Shown: in pieces, positions 24,927 through 34,031 of the stretch
Layout: each line of letters begins with the position of its first letter
How positions within the stretch are numbered: position 1 is the stretch's first letter
NCBI RefSeq assembly: GCF_003590795.1
Contig: NZ_QYUL01000002.1
Location: forward strand, 186,001 to 250,000
Direction of reading: 5' to 3'
DNA: 64,000 nucleotides
Origin: Azospirillum cavernae
Lineage (GTDB): Bacteria; Pseudomonadota; Alphaproteobacteria; Azospirillales; Azospirillaceae
Translations under genes and position numbers: made by a program
The notes under the pieces: generated by a model
What the model was told of the DNA's origin: nothing
What the model saw: the letters and a program-made list of their open reading frames with translations, nothing else
Database searches by the model: none

Positions 24927-26864
24927 TCAGACGAGCCGGAAACGGCCAATCTGGTCGCGCGCCCGGTGGACCATGCGGGCCAGATCCTCCATCGTCGCGC
25001 TGATTTCCTCGGCGGCGGCGGCGTTGCCCTCGCTGCTGGTCCGCAGTTCGGTCAGGCGTTGGGCCAACTCCTGCACGGCGGCGGTCTGCTGGGCCATCGC
25101 CGCCGAAATCGCCTGCACAGCGGCGCCGCTGTCGCGCGCGGCCTCGGCGATGCGGTCGATGGAGCCGCGCGCCTCGCCCGCCGTCGCCACGCCGTCGCGC
25201 ACGGTGTGCGCCGATTCGGCGACGATGCCCTCAATGTCGCGCACCGCCAGCGCGGCGTCTTCGGCCAGACGCCCGATCTGCTGAGCGACGATGCCAAAGC
25301 CCATGCCCTGCTCGCCCGCCCGCGCCGCCTCGATCCCGGCGTTCAGCGACAGGATGTGCGTCTTGTCGGCGATGCGGGTGATGGTTCCGGCGATCCGTTC
25401 GATCCGGTCATGGGCGTTGGCGATCCGGCCCACGGCGTCGGACAGTTGGGCCAGCTTGCCGCGCCCCTCGTCCGCCAGGGTGGCGGTGACGGTCGCCAGA
25501 TCGCGGCCCCGGTTGGCGTTGGCGGCGATGTCCTCCACCGACTGGGCGGTCTGCGTCACCGCCCCGGCGACGGCGATCAGGCTGACCAACTGGCGATCCG
25601 ATTCCTCGGCCACCTGCCGGGCGGCGGCCGATGTTTCGGTGGCGGCGACGGCGATCTGTTCCGTGTCGCCCGCGACGTTGCCGATCAGCTCACGCAGACG
25701 CTCCAGCCCCCGATTGACGTTGCCCTTCAAGATGGCGAAATCGCCCTGGTAGGATCCGGCGACCGTCGCGGTCAGGTCGCCGTCGGCCATCCGCCCGGCC
25801 AGCGCGCCGACCTCCCCCAACAGGCTGACCAGCGCGTCGAGGCTGCGGTTCATGTTGGCCTTCAGCGCCCGCAAATCGCCGTCGTAATGGCCGGTCATCC
25901 GGCCCTTCAGATCGCCAGCGGCCAGAAGCTGCATGACGCCGACCACCTCATACAGCGGCTTGGTCAGCGTTTCGATCAGAAGATTCAGCCCGCCGACCAG
26001 CGAGGCGTATTCGCCGTGATGCTGGCCCTTTTCGGCGCGAGCGGCCAACGCCCCGGCCTGGGCCGCGTCCACCAGGGCGCCAAGATCCTTGGCCAACCCC
26101 TTCACGGCGACAATCGTCGCCTCGGTGGCGCGGGCCATCTCGCCGATGTCGTCGGTCCGCTCGGTCATGCCGACGGTCACGTCCAGATCGCCCGCGCCGA
26201 CCTTGCGCAAGCTGCCGGTCAGTCCGGCGACCGGGCGGGAGATCAGCGTCTCCACCAACCACATGCAGACCAGCGAAAAACCGATGGCCAGCGCCAGACC
26301 GATCAGGATGACCGCCCGGCCACGGGTGGCGACCTGCTTGGCCTGCTGGCTGGTTTCCTCGCTGGAGGCTTGCGCCAGCCGCACCAATTCGTCCAGATCG
26401 TCGCTGAAACCCAGGAACAGCCGGGTCGCGTCCGCGACCTGCGCGTGGGCGTCGGTGTTCTCGTTCTTGCGCGACAGCGCCAGAGTCTTGTCGCTGCCGG
26501 TCAGGTAGGTGGCGTAATCGCGGGAGAAATGGCTGTAGCGCTCCCGCTCCACCGGGTTCTCGATCAACGGCTCGTAACGCTTGCGCCACGTCTCGATCTC
26601 CGCCCGCAGACGGGAGATCTCGATGTCGAGTTCGCGCATCTCCTGAGAGTCGGTGGACAGGATGTGCCGCAATTCCGCCGCCCGGTGATCGCTGGTCGCC
26701 GTGTTGACGGCGTTGACGGCGACCACGGCGGGGAGAATCCGTTGGGTGATCGTGTCGACGTCCGCCGTCAACAGCTTCAGCGCGTGCATGGCCACCCCGC
26801 CGAACGCGGCGAACAGGACGATCACCAGCAGGAAGGCCAGACGAAGCTTGGTCTTGATGGTCAT
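24927..26864 (-). CDS. methyl-accepting chemotaxis protein with poly-HAMP linker
   Basis: This 645-residue chemoreceptor has a first helix at residues 7-27 (LRLAFLLVIVLFAAFGGVAM) and a helical periplasmic region to about 180. A second helix follows (AVILIGLALAIGFSLVCMWLV). A HAMP domain (VAGLTGSLRKVGAGDLDVTV) is followed by at least two HAMP-like repeats (QLLAAGDLKGRMTGHYDGDL and AGRMADGDLTATVAGSYQGDF) before the signalling hairpin. The tip is [20 protein letters not shown] with GIVAQQIGRLAEDA, strongly diverged from the canonical form. It overlaps the three-CheW gene by ATGA (26861-26864). The receptor probably signals through that CheW protein. Ligand unknown. Confidence 0.9.
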   Translation of the reverse strand: MTIKTKLRLAFLLVIVLFAAFGGVAMHALKLLTADVDTITQRILPAVVAVNAVNTATSDHRAAELRHILSTDSQEMRELDIEISRLRAEIETWRKRYEPLIENPVERERYSHFSRDYATYLTGSDKTLALSRKNENTDAHAQVADATRLFLGFSDDLDELVRLAQASSEETSQQAKQVATRGRAVILIGLALAIGFSLVCMWLVETLISRPVAGLTGSLRKVGAGDLDVTVGMTERTDDIGEMARATEATIVAVKGLAKDLGALVDAAQAGALAARAEKGQHHGEYASLVGGLNLLIETLTKPLYEVVGVMQLLAAGDLKGRMTGHYDGDLRALKANMNRSLDALVSLLGEVGALAGRMADGDLTATVAGSYQGDFAILKGNVNRGLERLRELIGNVAGDTEQIAVAATETSAAARQVAEESDRQLVSLIAVAGAVTQTAQSVEDIAANANRGRDLATVTATLADEGRGKLAQLSDAVGRIANAHDRIERIAGTITRIADKTHILSLNAGIEAARAGEQGMGFGIVAQQIGRLAEDAALAVRDIEGIVAESAHTVRDGVATAGEARGSIDRIAEAARDSGAAVQAISAAMAQQTAAVQELAQRLTELRTSSEGNAAAAEEISATMEDLARMVHRARDQIGRFRLV

Positions 26865-28285
26865 GTTTTGGCAATCACGGACGGTTTCGGGGCAAAATCA
26901 GGGTGGGACATCGTGGTGGACGCTGGAACCGGATCGCTCCCGTCCCGCCATCCGGCGTCGACCCAATCCCGCCAGGCCGCCACCAACAGCCGCCGCACCG
27001 GCCAAGGCAACCCGCGCGGCGCATGATCCACAGAATCGTCTTTCAAACGGAACGTCCAGCGCCCAGTCGTCGCGTCGAACCGGGCCGCGTCGAACAGCGC
27101 CGCGACCACCGGGGGCGCCCCCTGAACGCTCCGCCACGCCGCCGCGCCGCCATCCAGGGCGTTCACCCGATCCACGCGCAACGGATGCCGACGCCAACGG
27201 CCCGGCCCGGCCAGACGCACGCGGTCGGCGGCGCCCGCCGCCTCATCCGCCCCACGCCCGGCGCCCCCGCTCGTCACCTGGGCGACCAGCGCGAGGGGAA
27301 TCGCCACGGCCACGCCCTCCCGCTCCACCACCAGCCAGCGCGGTTGGCCACCGCCCGAATCGCGCGTCGTCAGCGTCGCGGCGGCGGACTCGGTCGCCGC
27401 GTCGTCCGCCGGAGACCAGCCAAACAAGGGGCCGGGATCAACCACCCGCAAGGGCGGGGCGTCGGCGCGGCGCCACCAAACCGATCCCCCGCCATCGGGA
27501 TGGCGCACCGCGAACAGGGCGTCCGGGGGGCAGCGCTCCACCCCAATCGCGCGATCAACCAGCAAGGCCGCGCGTTCCCCCGGCGCGTCGCCCCGCAGCA
27601 CCACCGCGTGCCCGGCCAGCCCCCGCGCGCCATCGCCTCGCTCGGACAAGGTCCGACCGGGCAACAACCCACCGCCGACGGCGACCAGCCACGCCGACGA
27701 ATCGGGCAGCGGCGCCACCGGCTCGGCCCGTTCGATCCGGTCCAACCGATCAAGCCGCAACGCCAGCTCGCCGCCGCCTTCTTGGCTCACCCGCAACAAG
27801 GAACGCTCCGCAACCTGCGGCGCGCAAACCGAGGGGGCCGCCGATTCGACACGCCCCACCACGCGGAAGCCGCCACACCAGGGCAGCAAATCGGCAAGCT
27901 CCAGGACCGGCGCGCTGTCCTCGCGCGCCCACCGGGCGTCATCGACGCGCAGCGCGACATCTCCGACGACCGTCGCCACCACCACGACCACACGCCCGCG
28001 CCGACCGGCGCCGGATACGCTGGAGGATTCCGACCCAAGCCCCAACGCGCCGACAAGATCGACGCAGACCACAGGGGAATCATTGACGCTGGCGATCCCA
28101 TCGACCCAAGGAACCACAATCGGCAGGGGCGTGACCGGCCCGGCTTCGGCGATGGTCCGCACGCTGGCCACCGGCACGGCCCAAACCCGCCCGGCAACCG
28201 TCAGCCACACGGGCAGAGACGCCGTCGCCAGCGCCGGCGCCGTCCCAGCGGCGGACGCCAGCGCATCCGAGACCCCTATCGCCAT
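26861..28285 (-). CDS. protein with three divergent CheW-like modules
   Basis: This 474-residue cytosolic protein appears to have three CheW-like modules. The first starts at PVWLTVAGRVWAVPVASVRTI (about residue 24), the second at RSLLRVSQEGGGELALRLDR and the third at PRWLVVEREGVAVAIPLALV. Each keeps the pattern of a beta-strand, a small loop and a hydrophobic strand that begins CheW domains, but the rest is diverged. No kinase or receiver domain is present. The ATG at 28285 is preferred over a TTG at 28333. The stop overlaps the MCP start by 4 bp, so the pair is translationally coupled. It would couple that receptor to a CheA; the only one in the window is at 6071. Confidence 0.7.
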   Translation of the reverse strand: MAIGVSDALASAAGTAPALATASLPVWLTVAGRVWAVPVASVRTIAEAGPVTPLPIVVPWVDGIASVNDSPVVCVDLVGALGLGSESSSVSGAGRRGRVVVVVATVVGDVALRVDDARWAREDSAPVLELADLLPWCGGFRVVGRVESAAPSVCAPQVAERSLLRVSQEGGGELALRLDRLDRIERAEPVAPLPDSSAWLVAVGGGLLPGRTLSERGDGARGLAGHAVVLRGDAPGERAALLVDRAIGVERCPPDALFAVRHPDGGGSVWWRRADAPPLRVVDPGPLFGWSPADDAATESAAATLTTRDSGGGQPRWLVVEREGVAVAIPLALVAQVTSGGAGRGADEAAGAADRVRLAGPGRWRRHPLRVDRVNALDGGAAAWRSVQGAPPVVAALFDAARFDATTGRWTFRLKDDSVDHAPRGLPWPVRRLLVAAWRDWVDAGWRDGSDPVPASTTMSHPDFAPKPSVIAKT

Positions 28286-28765
28286 CCCCCGCGCCAAACT
28301 TGACCCCGATCCCCGTTGCCGCCGGAGAGACAAAGCGCCACCGACGTGTTGAGCGACAGACTAGGGCAACCCACGTGTTATCCAAGCGCAAATTCGCGCC
28401 GACAACACCGAAAGTCGGCGGCTGTCACGAGCTGTTCACAAAGCTCCGACCGCGCGCCGACGTCGCCACCTGGCCCTCACGTCAGCGGCGGCGGGACGCT
28501 GCGGCTGGGACGACGGCGATCAAAGGCGGTTTCCTCCACGGTTTTTACGCCTATTGATTGTTCTCTTGCCAATCGCCTCCAGCCTCACATCTTAAGGGTG
28601 CAAAAAGGCGTCATGGGTTTCCCCTATCGACAGAGGTCTGTTCCTGCGTCACCATCACAAAATTGGCTGTTCTGTTCAAAAACGGCGCCGTCCGATTGAT
28701 GGGCTTGGAGTCGTTCGAGCCGTGTCACGCGATCATGAGGCAGCCGCCGGGCGGGGTATTCTCTG
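28286..28765. other. 480-bp divergent intergenic region
   Basis: This region separates the minus-strand CheW/MCP/MscS operon from the plus-strand REC-DUF3369-GGDEF-EAL gene and must hold both promoters. Base composition drops in GC between about 28540 and 28690. Short open frames exist, but none has a convincing ribosome site and protein-like sequence. I see no confident promoter hexamers, repeats or RNA structure. Confidence 0.6.
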
Positions 28766-31042
28766 ATGAGCGCACAAGATCAGGATGACATCCTCGCGAT
28801 TATTGAGGATGACGAGCCGACGTCCAGCGCCGCGCCCCCGGATCGGGTCTGGCGGATGCTTCTGGTCGATGACGACGACGAGGTGCACCTCACCACCGCC
28901 TATTCCCTGCAAGGCGTTGAGATTCTTGGCCGCAAGCTGGAGCTGTCGCACGCCCGATCCGGGGCGGAGGCGCTGGAGCTGTTGCGCCGCGATTCCGATT
29001 TCGCGGTGATCCTGCTCGACGTCGTGATGGAGACGCCCGACGCGGGCCTGCGGCTGGTCCGCATGATCCGCGAGGATCTGGCCTTGAGCAGCCCGCGAAT
29101 CATCCTGCGCACCGGCCAACCCGGCTACGCCCCGGAAATGGCGGTGATCCGCGATTACGACATCAACGACTACCGCACCAAATCGGAATTGACGCGCACC
29201 CGGCTGCTGACCTCGCTCTATGCGGCCTTGCGCGCCTACAACCACATCCAAGCGCTGGAAACCAGTCGGCGCGGGCTGGAACAGATCATCGGCGCGTCCG
29301 CCGAGCTGTTCCGCCGCAACTCGCTCACCGCCTTTTGCGAAGGCATCTTGACCCAGTTGGGCGGCCTTCTGGACATTGAAGCCAGCGGAATCGTGCTGGC
29401 CCGTACCAAACCGGCGCTCAACGGCCTGCGCCACGAGGTGGGAAGCGACGAGCCGGTCATCCTGGCCGCCGCCGGTCCCTTCCGCCATCTGGCGGGCGCG
29501 CCGTTGAGCCAGATCCCCGACGAATCCCTACAGACGCTGCTGCGGACAACGCTGGAGCAACGGACCAGCATCTTCCAGGATCACGCCACCGTTTTGCACA
29601 TTCGGGGCCGGTCCGGGGACGATCTGGCGATCTTTTTGGCGACCGGCCGCAAGGTTGGCGCGGTGGGGCGGCAGTTGCTGGAGGTCTTCTCGTCAAACGT
29701 GGCGTTGGGGTTCGACAACGCGTCGCTGCTCGACCACATCCGCGCGCTGGCCTATTTCGACCCGCTGACCCGCCTGCCCAACCGCACCCTGTTCCAGGAC
29801 GAGGTCGCCGCCTCGCTGACCCGCCTGCGCTCGGAAGGCGGCGGCAGGCTGGCCATCCTGTTGATTGATCTCGACCATTTCCAGACGGTCAACGACGGGC
29901 TGGGCTACCGCACCGGCGACGCCCTGCTCCAGGCTGTCGCCCTAAGACTGCATGACAGCTTCGCCGAAGCGGGCGCGGTCAGCCGCTTGGCGGGCGACCT
30001 GTTCGGCGTGCAGGTCCGGCTGCTCAACCAAGGCGACGAGAACATCCTGCTGCGCGCCATCCAACACTGCTTCGCCGAGCCGTTCCTGATCGCCGGGCAC
30101 CCGATCACCGTCCGGGTCTCGGGTGGCTACACGCTGGCCGACGCCGCCGAACTGGACGTGAACCGCCAGATTCGCCGGGCCGGGATCGCGTTGAAACGGG
30201 CCAAGCGCGACGGGCGTGACAACATTCTCCACTTCGACGCGGCGATGGAGGATGAGTTGCACCGGCGCCTGTCGCTGGTCAACCGCATCGCCGAAGCGCA
30301 ATCGACCAACCAATTCTCGCTGATGTACCAACCGCAGTTGCGCCTGTCCGATGGCGCCGTCATCGGCGTGGAGGCCCTGTTGCGTTGGCGGCGCCCGGAT
30401 GGAAGCTGGATCCGCCCCGACACCTTCATTCCGGTGGCCGAGGACGCCGGCCACATCGTGTGGCTGGGCGAATGGGTCCTGCGCGAAGCCTGCCTGCACC
30501 TGACTCGGTGGCATCAACGGGGGCTTGGCCGTCTGCGCATGGCGGTCAACGTGTCGGTGCGCCAGTTGCGCGACGACCATTTCCTGTCCATGACCGAACA
30601 CGTGCTGAAGGAATGCGGGGCCGACCCGACCGACATCGAGCTGGAGATCACCGAAAGCAACGCGATGGAGGACGATCACATCCTGTCGGTGGTGCAGACG
30701 CTGCGCAAAATGGGGTTCAGCATCGCCATCGACGATTTCGGCACCGGCTATTCCTCGCTGTCGCGGCTTCAGAAGCTGCCCGCCTCGGTCCTGAAAATCG
30801 ACCGTTCTTTTGTCATGGACATCGACCACCGGCCGGAAAACCGCTCCATCGCCGCGATGATCGTCAAGGTGGGGCATGAGTTGGGCATGATGGTTCTCGC
30901 CGAAGGGGTGGAAAGCCCGACACAGGAAAACACGCTGCGGGAACTGTCCTGCGATTCCGGGCAGGGCTACCTCTACGCCAAACCCCTGCCCTTCGACGCG
31001 CTGGAAATCTGGCTCCAGAGCCGCAAACTCGCCGCCCTGTGA
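28766..31042 (+). CDS. response regulator with DUF3369, degenerate GGDEF and EAL domains
   Basis: This 758-residue cytosolic protein starts with a receiver (RMLLVDDDDEVH; phospho-acceptor in VILLDVVMETPDAG). A DUF3369 sensory domain follows (about 170-310, starting LRAYNHIQALETSRRGLEQI). The GGDEF domain (FDPLTRLPNRTLF) has an altered active loop RLAGDLFGV instead of GGDEF, so diguanylate cyclase activity is unlikely. The EAL domain is intact: GVEALLRWRRPDG, ELEITESNAMEDD, IDDFGTGYSSLSRL, LKIDRSFV and AEGVES. The likely output is phosphorylation-controlled c-di-GMP hydrolysis. It converges with a histidine kinase gene (stops 12 bases apart), which is the probable partner. Confidence 0.92.
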   Translation: MSAQDQDDILAIIEDDEPTSSAAPPDRVWRMLLVDDDDEVHLTTAYSLQGVEILGRKLELSHARSGAEALELLRRDSDFAVILLDVVMETPDAGLRLVRMIREDLALSSPRIILRTGQPGYAPEMAVIRDYDINDYRTKSELTRTRLLTSLYAALRAYNHIQALETSRRGLEQIIGASAELFRRNSLTAFCEGILTQLGGLLDIEASGIVLARTKPALNGLRHEVGSDEPVILAAAGPFRHLAGAPLSQIPDESLQTLLRTTLEQRTSIFQDHATVLHIRGRSGDDLAIFLATGRKVGAVGRQLLEVFSSNVALGFDNASLLDHIRALAYFDPLTRLPNRTLFQDEVAASLTRLRSEGGGRLAILLIDLDHFQTVNDGLGYRTGDALLQAVALRLHDSFAEAGAVSRLAGDLFGVQVRLLNQGDENILLRAIQHCFAEPFLIAGHPITVRVSGGYTLADAAELDVNRQIRRAGIALKRAKRDGRDNILHFDAAMEDELHRRLSLVNRIAEAQSTNQFSLMYQPQLRLSDGAVIGVEALLRWRRPDGSWIRPDTFIPVAEDAGHIVWLGEWVLREACLHLTRWHQRGLGRLRMAVNVSVRQLRDDHFLSMTEHVLKECGADPTDIELEITESNAMEDDHILSVVQTLRKMGFSIAIDDFGTGYSSLSRLQKLPASVLKIDRSFVMDIDHRPENRSIAAMIVKVGHELGMMVLAEGVESPTQENTLRELSCDSGQGYLYAKPLPFDALEIWLQSRKLAAL

Positions 31043-31054
31043 CGGCGGCCCGCG

Positions 31055-32629
31055 TCAGCCGCCCGGAGACGTCTCCGTTGAATGGATCGGCGCGACCCGT
31101 GGCAGAATCATGGTGAATGTGGTCCCAAGCCCAACCCGGCTTTCCACCGTGACGCTGCCGCCCAGCACCCGCGTGACGATGGCGTAAACAATGTGCAGTC
31201 CAAGGCCGCTGCCGCCCGCGCCGAATTTCGTGGTGAAAAAGGGATCGAAAATGCGTGGCAAAATGGCGGCGGGAATCCCCACCCCGTCGTCGACCACGCA
31301 CAGCCGAATCCGGTCGGCGTCCCCTGCTTCCTCCAACCTCTGCGCGAACACCCGGATGGAGCCGCCCTCCGCGCCCTCGGCAAAGGCGTGCAGCATGGCG
31401 TTGGCGACGAGGTTGGTCAGAATCTGCCCCAGGGCGCCCGGATAGCTGTCCATGACGATGCCCGGCGGCAAATCAAGGGTGAAGACCACCGGCGACCGCT
31501 TGTAGCTGGGCGCCAGCATGGCGATGATCTCACCGCACACCACATCCAATTCGAAGGTCCGGCGCAACTCGCTGGTCTGATCGACCGCGACCCGCTTGAA
31601 CCGGCCAATCAACTCGGCGGCGCGCGTCAGATTGCCGACCAACAGCCGGTTGGCGGTGTTGAAACTGTCGGAATAATCGCGCAGCACCGACCGCCGCAGC
31701 TCCTTCCCTTCCAACAGGGCGCGGAATTCGGTGATCTTGTCGCCCAGCGTGGTGGCGACGGTCAGGCCATTGCCAAGCGGCGTGTTGATCTCATGCGCGA
31801 TCGCCGCGACCATCCCGCCCAACGCCGCCATATTTTCCGTGCGCACCAGCTCGCTTTGCGCCCGTTGCAGGGTTTCCAGCGCGTCACGCAACTCCTGGGT
31901 GCGTTCGGCGACCGTGCGCTCGACCTCCTCCATCTGGTGGGCTTGGCGTTCGATGAAGCGGAGCCGCTCGGCCTCATGCTCCTTCAGGGTGCCCAGCGCC
32001 ACCGTCATACGCCCGACCTCGTCCATCCGCCGGGCGACGGGAATCGGCACGTCCACGACACCGGCGGCCAACGCCGTCACGCTGCGGGTCATCGCCCGAA
32101 TCGGCGCGGTGACGCCCCGGACGATCAACGCCAGCAAGCCGCAAATCGCCATCAACAGGCCAAGCCCCATCAGGGCGATGTTGCGGGCGCGCTCCAAAAT
32201 CGCCGCCTCAGCGCGGGCGGTGGCAAGGCGAAGCTCCAGCGCGCCGATCCGTTGCTCTCCCGGCCCCTGCCGATGACGAAGCGTCTCATGCTCGACAATC
32301 AGCCCTTGGGCGGGCGCGGAAAAATCGCCGAAGGCGGCAAACACCACGTCATCCTGATCCAGAATCCGCATCGCGGAAAAATCAGGGTCGGACAGAATCG
32401 GCTGCAACACCGCTTCCGCCGCCATGCGGTCCATGTTCCACAGCGCGTCGCCGGCGCCGCCCGCCAGCAGAGCCACGGTTTGGCGCGCCCGCTCGCTCAA
32501 CGCGCGGCGGGCGTCCTGGTCGGAATAATCAATCGCGACCACCACCGACACCGCGACCACCAGCAGCAACGGGGCGCAAATCAGCGCCACCGTGCGCGCC
32601 AACAGACTGCGGTCAAAGATGGTCGGCAT
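31055..32629 (-). CDS. membrane sensor histidine kinase
   Basis: This 524-residue inner-membrane kinase has a first helix near residues 10-32 (TVALICAPLLLVVAVSVVVAI). A periplasmic loop of about 125 residues follows, then a second helix (IALMGLGLLMAICGLLALIV) and HAMP (IRAMTRSVTALAAGVVDVPI). A coiled coil leads to the HisKA box AIAHEINTPLGNG and an ATPase with N box NLVANAMLHAF, G1 VVDDGVGIP and G2 GGSGLGLHIV. The start at 32629 has GGGAG seven bases upstream; an in-frame start at 32674 lacks this. It converges with the EAL response regulator at 28766, its probable target. The kinase core is very like the one at 36379. Confidence 0.92.
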   Translation of the reverse strand: MPTIFDRSLLARTVALICAPLLLVVAVSVVVAIDYSDQDARRALSERARQTVALLAGGAGDALWNMDRMAAEAVLQPILSDPDFSAMRILDQDDVVFAAFGDFSAPAQGLIVEHETLRHRQGPGEQRIGALELRLATARAEAAILERARNIALMGLGLLMAICGLLALIVRGVTAPIRAMTRSVTALAAGVVDVPIPVARRMDEVGRMTVALGTLKEHEAERLRFIERQAHQMEEVERTVAERTQELRDALETLQRAQSELVRTENMAALGGMVAAIAHEINTPLGNGLTVATTLGDKITEFRALLEGKELRRSVLRDYSDSFNTANRLLVGNLTRAAELIGRFKRVAVDQTSELRRTFELDVVCGEIIAMLAPSYKRSPVVFTLDLPPGIVMDSYPGALGQILTNLVANAMLHAFAEGAEGGSIRVFAQRLEEAGDADRIRLCVVDDGVGIPAAILPRIFDPFFTTKFGAGGSGLGLHIVYAIVTRVLGGSVTVESRVGLGTTFTMILPRVAPIHSTETSPGG

Positions 32630-32689
32630 CCCGGTTCTCCCGATGGCCATTGGCGCGGACGCCCACATGACCACCCGGAGGACCAGGGG

Positions 32690-32926
32690 TCAGCGTCGAA
32701 CGCCCCGCTTGCGATAGCCGCGCCCAACCGGCGCCGGGGCGGGCGCGCCATCGGGGGATTGTGGCCGCAAACGCGACCAATTCCAACGGAGGCTTGTCAC
32801 CTCGGGCAAACCGTCGCGCAGCACGGCGACGATGGCCGGAGCGGCGTCGATGCCCACGCCCTCATGACAGGCGAGCACATTCCAGTTGAGCGTCTTCTGG
32901 TCCAAGACTTCGATGGTGAGGCGCAT
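32690..32926 (-). CDS. small hypothetical protein
   Basis: I do not recognise this 78-residue basic protein. The N-terminal half (MRLTIEVLDQKTLNWNVLAC) looks like a small alpha/beta fold. The C-terminal tail is Pro/Arg-rich (APAPVGRGYRKRGVRR). The start at 32926 has GGGAG upstream; a longer in-frame version to 33019 does not. It lies 60 bases upstream of the histidine kinase start on the same strand and could be cotranscribed with it. Confidence 0.55.
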   Translation of the reverse strand: MRLTIEVLDQKTLNWNVLACHEGVGIDAAPAIVAVLRDGLPEVTSLRWNWSRLRPQSPDGAPAPAPVGRGYRKRGVRR

Positions 32927-33032
32927 GACACTCCCGTTGGCAATCGACCGAAGGAGACGAGACCCTACGCGTGATTTGTGACCGTATCGTTTCGATTGTC
33001 TGACGATTGAAGGGTACAACCAAGCCCGCCGA

Positions 33033-33797
33033 TCATTCCACGCCTTTTTCGACCTGGAACTCCGCCTTCATCCGCGCCACCCGGTCCGTGTTGGCGGCCA
33101 TCCAGGCGTTGAACGCGGCGATCACGTCGGGACGCTTGATGGACGACAGATGGTAATCGCTGCGGGTGTGCGGCAGGCCAGGATCGAAGACCAGCGCGCC
33201 GGGCTTGTGCAACACGCGTTCAAGCTGGTGGTTGACCACCGCGACGTTGGCGTAAGCGCCGTTGTTGCGCCCGGCGATGGTCGTTTCCAACAAGGCGGGG
33301 AAACTGTTGTTCTCGTGCAGGGAGACTGTTCCCGCCATGATCCGGTCCTGCCAGTCCCAGGCGGTGAAGCCGCGCATCAGCCCCAAGGACCGAACCGCGT
33401 CAACGGTCATGCCCTTGCTGGCCGGAACGACGCTGACGCCGTCGACATAGGCGATCACCGGAACGCTGTAAACGACGTCATGCCCCGTCTTCTGGCTGGC
33501 CGACCACATCGCGTTGTCGGGGAACTTCAGGTCAATGTTGCCCGCCAGCAGTTCCGAAAACAGTCGGACCACCGGCAAAGCCTTGTACTCAAGCCGATAG
33601 CCCTTGTCCTGGGCGAAAGCGTCGAGCAAAACGCGGGCAAAGCCGGTGTACTCGCCATTCTCGTAACTGTAAGCCGGGAGGTACTGACTGCTTTCCACGC
33701 CAACCGTCAAAGTCTGGGCGCGGGCCGGAAGCGCCGTCAGCAAGACGGAGAAAGAGAGGCCCATCATCAGGCTGGAAAACATTCGGTTGAACATCAT
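33033..33797 (-). CDS. periplasmic solute-binding protein (SBP_bac_3 type)
   Basis: This 254-residue secreted protein has a signal peptide (MMGLSFSVLLTALPARAQ, cleavage after ARA). The mature part resembles family 3 amino-acid-type binding proteins: TLTVGVESSQYLPAYSYENG near the start and YTGFARVLLDAFAQDKGYRL. No permease or ATPase gene is adjacent. The neighbours are histidine kinases and c-di-GMP regulators, so it may present a ligand to a sensor rather than to a transporter. The start at 33797 is favoured because the signal peptide then has normal length. Ligand unknown. Confidence 0.8.
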   Translation of the reverse strand: MMFNRMFSSLMMGLSFSVLLTALPARAQTLTVGVESSQYLPAYSYENGEYTGFARVLLDAFAQDKGYRLEYKALPVVRLFSELLAGNIDLKFPDNAMWSASQKTGHDVVYSVPVIAYVDGVSVVPASKGMTVDAVRSLGLMRGFTAWDWQDRIMAGTVSLHENNSFPALLETTIAGRNNGAYANVAVVNHQLERVLHKPGALVFDPGLPHTRSDYHLSSIKRPDVIAAFNAWMAANTDRVARMKAEFQVEKGVE

Positions 33798-34031
33798 GGT
33801 CAATCCCATCCAAAAGCAAAATGCGCTCTCGGCATGCTTACGCCGGTCCAACGACCGCGATGGGTCAGTTTTATGATTTTTTGCCGAACGCCGCGCCTTG
33901 ACCTCCGGCATCGGACGGCGGACACAAAAACTTTACAAAACCGCCGCAAGAATTCAACAGGCCAGGGGATAGAAGGGAACGCTGAGGACAGACGGCGCCC
34001 GTTTGATCCCAAGGCTTGCGGACATGTCCTG

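Noticed and set aside
28300..28765. Short plus-strand open frames in the large intergenic region
   Set aside because: None has a ribosome site together with protein-like sequence. They are Cys/Arg/Ser-rich by chance.
33150..34031. A 294-codon upstream extension of the second EAL regulator
   Set aside because: It is antisense to the solute-binding protein gene and has shadow-like composition. The receiver domain begins only after 34032.
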